A DNA stretch of 64,000 nucleotides. Origin: Planctomycetota bacterium (GTDB lineage: Bacteria; Planctomycetota; UBA8742; UBA2392). The DNA is taken from NCBI GenBank assembly GCA_020849795.1, contig JADZFR010000036.1, forward strand, positions 1 through 64,000. Reading direction: 5' to 3'. The translations under genes and the position numbers were made by a program. This document shows positions 61,232-64,000 of the stretch, piece by piece (positions within the stretch are counted from its first letter, which is position 1; each line of letters begins with the position of its first letter). The notes below the pieces were generated by a model, which saw only the letters and a list, made by a program, of their open reading frames with translations, did no database searches and was not told the DNA's origin.

Positions 61232-62308
61232 CTACACGCGGCCCCAGCGCACTTTGTGATAGATGCGGGTGGCAATCGCGTCCACGATCATCAAGCCGCC
61301 AAACGTCAGCGGCCAGAAGTGCGGAAACAGGTCGCCCCACGCCAGCCACAGCGCCTGCGTCGCCGCACCCGCGCAGTTGATCAGCACCGCCAGCAGGAAC
61401 AACTGCCGCGAATACTTGAAGCCGATGATCGCGCCCAGCACCACGCCCGCGCCAAGCCCGAAGATGGCGTACAGCTCGTTTGTCGTGGCAAGGTACACTC
61501 CACCGCCCAGCAGCGTCCCGCCCAGCACCGTGCCCGCAAGCGTCACGTTCACCAGCATGTTCGCCAGCAACAGCCGCGGCGCAAACACCGCACCGGCAAG
61601 CGCGCCCGCGCCGCCGGATACCGCCAGCACCCACGTCTCGGCCTGCAGCAGAAACGCCACGCCGGCTGCAATTCCGCCGATTACCACCGCCGCCAGCAGC
61701 CGCACGAACACCGCCATCAGGATCAGCCCGAAGGCGCCCACGAGCAACGCCGCCAGCGTGGCCCACCGCCGATACGTGTCGTACTTGTCGCCGGCCAGCC
61801 GGCGCAGCTCAGAGCGCAGGGCCTCGAGCGTCAGCGGAATCGTCGCTTCTTCGTCGGCATCGCTGGTTTCGTCGGTTTCGGCCGGCCCGGACTTGGCGGA
61901 TGGTCTCTTGTCCTCGGGGTCGTCGAGCGCGGTCTTGATCTCGTCGATTTTGCGGCGCCGCTCGCGCAGCTCTTTCATGCGGGTCTGGATGCGTTCGCGC
62001 TCGCTGACCATGTCGTCGGCATCGCGTGCGGTCTGTGCTTCTTCGTCGGTGATCAGCCCCGTGTCGCGGGACTTTTCAATCAGGTGGCGGGCCTCTACGC
62101 GCTGCGCCAGCTCATTGATGCCCACGCACAACACCAGCGCCAGCAGCACCCACTTCAACGGAAGGTCGGTCAGGCGCGCGGCAGCCGGCAGCGGCTCACG
62201 CGCCAGCCGCACACTTTCGTCCATTTCGATTTCGGTGATGCTCTTGGCATCCACGCCGCCGAACGGGTCGGTGGGAGGTTCGGGCAAGGTTTTCGGGACT
62301 CGCGCCAT
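61232..62308 (-). CDS. Polytopic membrane protein with cytoplasmic coiled-coil insert
   Basis: This 358-residue protein has an N-terminal hydrophilic leader and one membrane helix (about 50-66). A charged coiled-coil/acidic segment follows (about 85-165, EDKRPSAKSGPAETDETSD), then a cluster of about eight closely packed helices (about 183-345) rich in Gly and Ala. No family is recognised. It lies 39 bp upstream of the TPR/PII gene pair and may form an operon with it. The 161-bp gap to the PrkA gene contains an imperfect inverted repeat. Confidence 0.72.
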   Translation of the reverse strand: MARVPKTLPEPPTDPFGGVDAKSITEIEMDESVRLAREPLPAAARLTDLPLKWVLLALVLCVGINELAQRVEARHLIEKSRDTGLITDEEAQTARDADDMVSERERIQTRMKELRERRRKIDEIKTALDDPEDKRPSAKSGPAETDETSDADEEATIPLTLEALRSELRRLAGDKYDTYRRWATLAALLVGAFGLILMAVFVRLLAAVVIGGIAAGVAFLLQAETWVLAVSGGAGALAGAVFAPRLLLANMLVNVTLAGTVLGGTLLGGGVYLATTNELYAIFGLGAGVVLGAIIGFKYSRQLFLLAVLINCAGAATQALWLAWGDLFPHFWPLTFGGLMIVDAIATRIYHKVRWGRV

Positions 62309-62341
62309 GGGTCAACTCTTGCAGCCGTTGATCAACAACCG

Positions 62342-62435
62342 AACAGCAAGTGACCAATAACCAAACACCGATGTGTAATGCGAATGATGGCGGAATCATT
62401 GGTCACTGGAGTTTGGTGATTGGTCATTCGCTGTT
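62342..62435. repeat. Imperfect 25-bp inverted repeat in a short intergenic region
   Basis: AACAGCAAGTGACCAATAAC followed by CAAAC at 62342-62366 and its near-perfect reverse complement at 62411-62435 (few mismatches) flank a 44-bp centre. A shorter CATTGGTCAC copy lies inside. The AT-richer composition contrasts with the region. It could be a small non-autonomous mobile element or a regulatory palindrome. Confidence 0.6.
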
Positions 62436-62469
62436 TCCGCGATGCTTCGGATGATCCGGGCCTCCCCGC

Positions 62470-64000
62470 TCACCCCAGCCTTTTGTCGATGAAGTACAGG
62501 ATGATCGGCTTGGCGCACTCGTAGCAGTAGCCGTATGTGCGGTCCATGTTGTCGACCAGGGTCAGTGTGGCTGACCGCACCGATTCCCCTTCGCCCGCCA
62601 GGTGTTTATCAAGTTGCTCGCGCGTCTTGCATTTTTCGAACTGGCGCTTGATCGCCTGCCAGTTGACCTTGTCGCGCATCTCGCGGTACAGGCTGCGGTG
62701 CAGCTCTTTGAACACATCCTGGTACACGCCCTGCAGGTCGATGCCCAGGGGCTCGGCGCCGGGTGTGACTCTCTGGGTGCCGCTGGTCAGCGCGTTGGTC
62801 AGGCGTGACACCATCTTGAAGCGGAAGAACTCGCGCTCGGTATCTTCGACGCTCATCAGGGACTCGACGTTGCGCATCATGGTCTCGTCGGGTTCGAGGT
62901 CTTTGCCGGTCACTTCGCTTTTGATCTTTTCCTTGCGGTTGTAGGCGGTGACGTGACGCAGGTAATGGCGAATGCGCTTTTCGATGTCGGACGGGTCCAC
63001 GTTGACAATGCTGTTCTCGATCTCGCTGGCAATGATCTCGTCGTAGCGCTGCCGCAGCACAGCCGTGAACGCGCGGAAGTCGTGGTAGCCGTCGTCGCGC
63101 TGGCGCGCCAGGAAGTCGTAGTTCACGGGCCCCTGGTCCACGACCTTGTCCAGCAGCTTGAACACCGCAAAGGGCGTGATGCAGTCGCTGCCGTCTTCTT
63201 CGCAGATGTCCGCGAACACGTTTTGAAGAATGCGCGTGGGGATGCCGTCCATGCCCTCATGCTGAAACTCGTTGCGCAGGCGTTTGCGCACTTCGCGTTG
63301 CAGCGCCTGGCGCTCACGATTGTTCAGGAAGGGCGGAAATTCGCCTGCGTACAGCAACGTCTTGGCCAGCGGATTCAGCTTGGCGAGTACCTGCCGCGAC
63401 TCTTCGGGGATGTCGCTGGCGTTGGGCAGGTCAGACTTTTCCAGCCGCGACATCACCGCCCAGCTTGCCGCCAGCTCGGTCGCATGCGGCGCGATGCGGT
63501 GGTAGCGCTTGGCCTGCTTGAGACCGCGGTTGTAGATCTTTTCTTCGTCGTGGAAGTTCAGCAGGTACGGCACGTCGATCTTGCGCATGCGGCTGCGCAA
63601 GGCCTTGGAAAGCGGGTCGCTGCGCAACGCCTGGTACTCGGCAAGATTCGTGGTGCCCAGCAGCATGACGTCGATGTCGCACCCGACTTCGCCGAAGTCC
63701 ATCTTGTGCTCTTCGACGGCAGAAAGCAGGTGCTGAAGATAGTTGCTGGGTTTCTTGAAGATGTCCGAGTAGTGCACCAGCCCGCGGTTGCCGCGCACAT
63801 ACTTGCCGTGGTAGCGCACCAGATTCACGCTGCCGACCAGGTTGGCGATGAACTTGTAGTTTTCGTCTATGGTAACCGGCGTGCTGGCGGTCTCCACGTT
63901 GCCCTCGGGCGGGATCTTGGCGATGCCGACGCCGCCGCTTTCACTGAACTGGATGCGCCGCACCAGCACATGGTCCATGACGCGCAGCCAGTCGCCCTTG
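62470..64000 (-). CDS. prkA: PrkA-family AAA+ serine protein kinase (partial, 5' end outside window)
   Basis: The visible 509 or so residues run from the window edge to the stop at 62470. The AAA+ part includes DVMLLGTTNLAEYQA (sensor-1-like), LRSRMRKIDVPYLLNFHDEEKIY and the conserved PHATELAASWAVMSRLEKSDLP. The C-terminal half has the PrkA-specific features RHVTAYNRKEKIKSEVTG, NVESLMSVEDTEREFFR and ends in YFIDKRLG. The ATP-binding Walker A lies upstream, outside the window. PrkA/YeaG proteins form stress and spore-related protein kinases or AAA+ proteases. The partner genes (DUF444/SpoVR) are not in the window. Confidence 0.93.
   Translation of the reverse strand, partial: KGDWLRVMDHVLVRRIQFSESGGVGIAKIPPEGNVETASTPVTIDENYKFIANLVGSVNLVRYHGKYVRGNRGLVHYSDIFKKPSNYLQHLLSAVEEHKMDFGEVGCDIDVMLLGTTNLAEYQALRSDPLSKALRSRMRKIDVPYLLNFHDEEKIYNRGLKQAKRYHRIAPHATELAASWAVMSRLEKSDLPNASDIPEESRQVLAKLNPLAKTLLYAGEFPPFLNNRERQALQREVRKRLRNEFQHEGMDGIPTRILQNVFADICEEDGSDCITPFAVFKLLDKVVDQGPVNYDFLARQRDDGYHDFRAFTAVLRQRYDEIIASEIENSIVNVDPSDIEKRIRHYLRHVTAYNRKEKIKSEVTGKDLEPDETMMRNVESLMSVEDTEREFFRFKMVSRLTNALTSGTQRVTPGAEPLGIDLQGVYQDVFKELHRSLYREMRDKVNWQAIKRQFEKCKTREQLDKHLAGEGESVRSATLTLVDNMDRTYGYCYECAKPIILYFIDKRLG

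Noticed and set aside
1..64000. tRNA or rRNA genes
   Set aside because: No cloverleaf with a GTTCRAN-type T-loop and matching arms and no rRNA segments were recognised by eye; a tRNAscan run would settle this.

Overview
The window is high-G+C bacterial chromosome with about 52 genes on both strands, short gaps and frequent overlaps of stop codons between converging genes. No rRNA or tRNA was seen; one small SRP RNA gene is present. The gene mix (many exported proteins and lipoproteins, Gly-Cys-TM-Arg C-terminal sorting tails, a PrkA-type AAA+ kinase, an S41 protease, an alpha/alpha-toroid surface protein, a sigma-54 activator) would fit a planctomycete-like or other large-genome Gram-negative-type bacterium. 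That placement is inference with low certainty.

The main result is evidence for selenocysteine (Sec) insertion. Two unlinked minus-strand genes are broken by in-frame TGA codons exactly where catalytic cysteines belong. The gene at 3713-4696 is an exported thioredoxin-fold protein whose CxxC motif reads W-U-G-P-C. The gene at 52724-53047 is a single-domain rhodanese with TGA at both positions of the C-x4-C active-site loop. Each of the three TGAs is followed, about 16-37 nt downstream, by a small hairpin with G in the first two loop positions, as in bacterial SECIS elements. TGA is an ordinary stop elsewhere in the window. A conventional gene caller would truncate both genes. No Sec machinery (selA, selB, selC, selD) lies in the window.

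Layout: 1-340, tandem 24-bp repeats. 341-1195, a split YeeE/YedE sulfur-compound transporter. 1271-4696, a glyoxalase-like protein and two exported thioredoxin-fold proteins. 4903-9866, an HTH/TPR regulator, small proteins and a CopA-like copper ATPase. 9870-22988, a surface-glycan cluster: five glycosyltransferases, a sugar epimerase, three methyltransferases, an asparagine synthase-like amidotransferase and a large HTTM-like membrane protein. 23001-33000, large exported proteins, a second HTH/TPR regulator and a ThiF/MoeB-rhodanese fusion. 33076-33153, SRP RNA. 33210-36167, small proteins and an NtrC-family regulator. 36310-36992, a REP-associated transposase with REP palindromes in mirror orientation. 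37093-46437, a U32 protein and exported proteins. 46434-54118, a receiver/PilZ protein, ValS, a toroid lipoprotein, the Sec-rhodanese, a ferredoxin and TrmB. 54236-59812, an operon-like run (coiled-coil lipoprotein, S41 protease, LPG-synthase-like flippase, VWA protein), which converges on PII-like, TPR, membrane and PrkA genes up to the window edge.

Functional links: the thiosulfate-type importer, the two rhodanese-domain proteins and the two thioredoxin-fold proteins suggest sulfur and redox handling. The glycan cluster and the sorting-tail proteins point to an elaborate cell surface.
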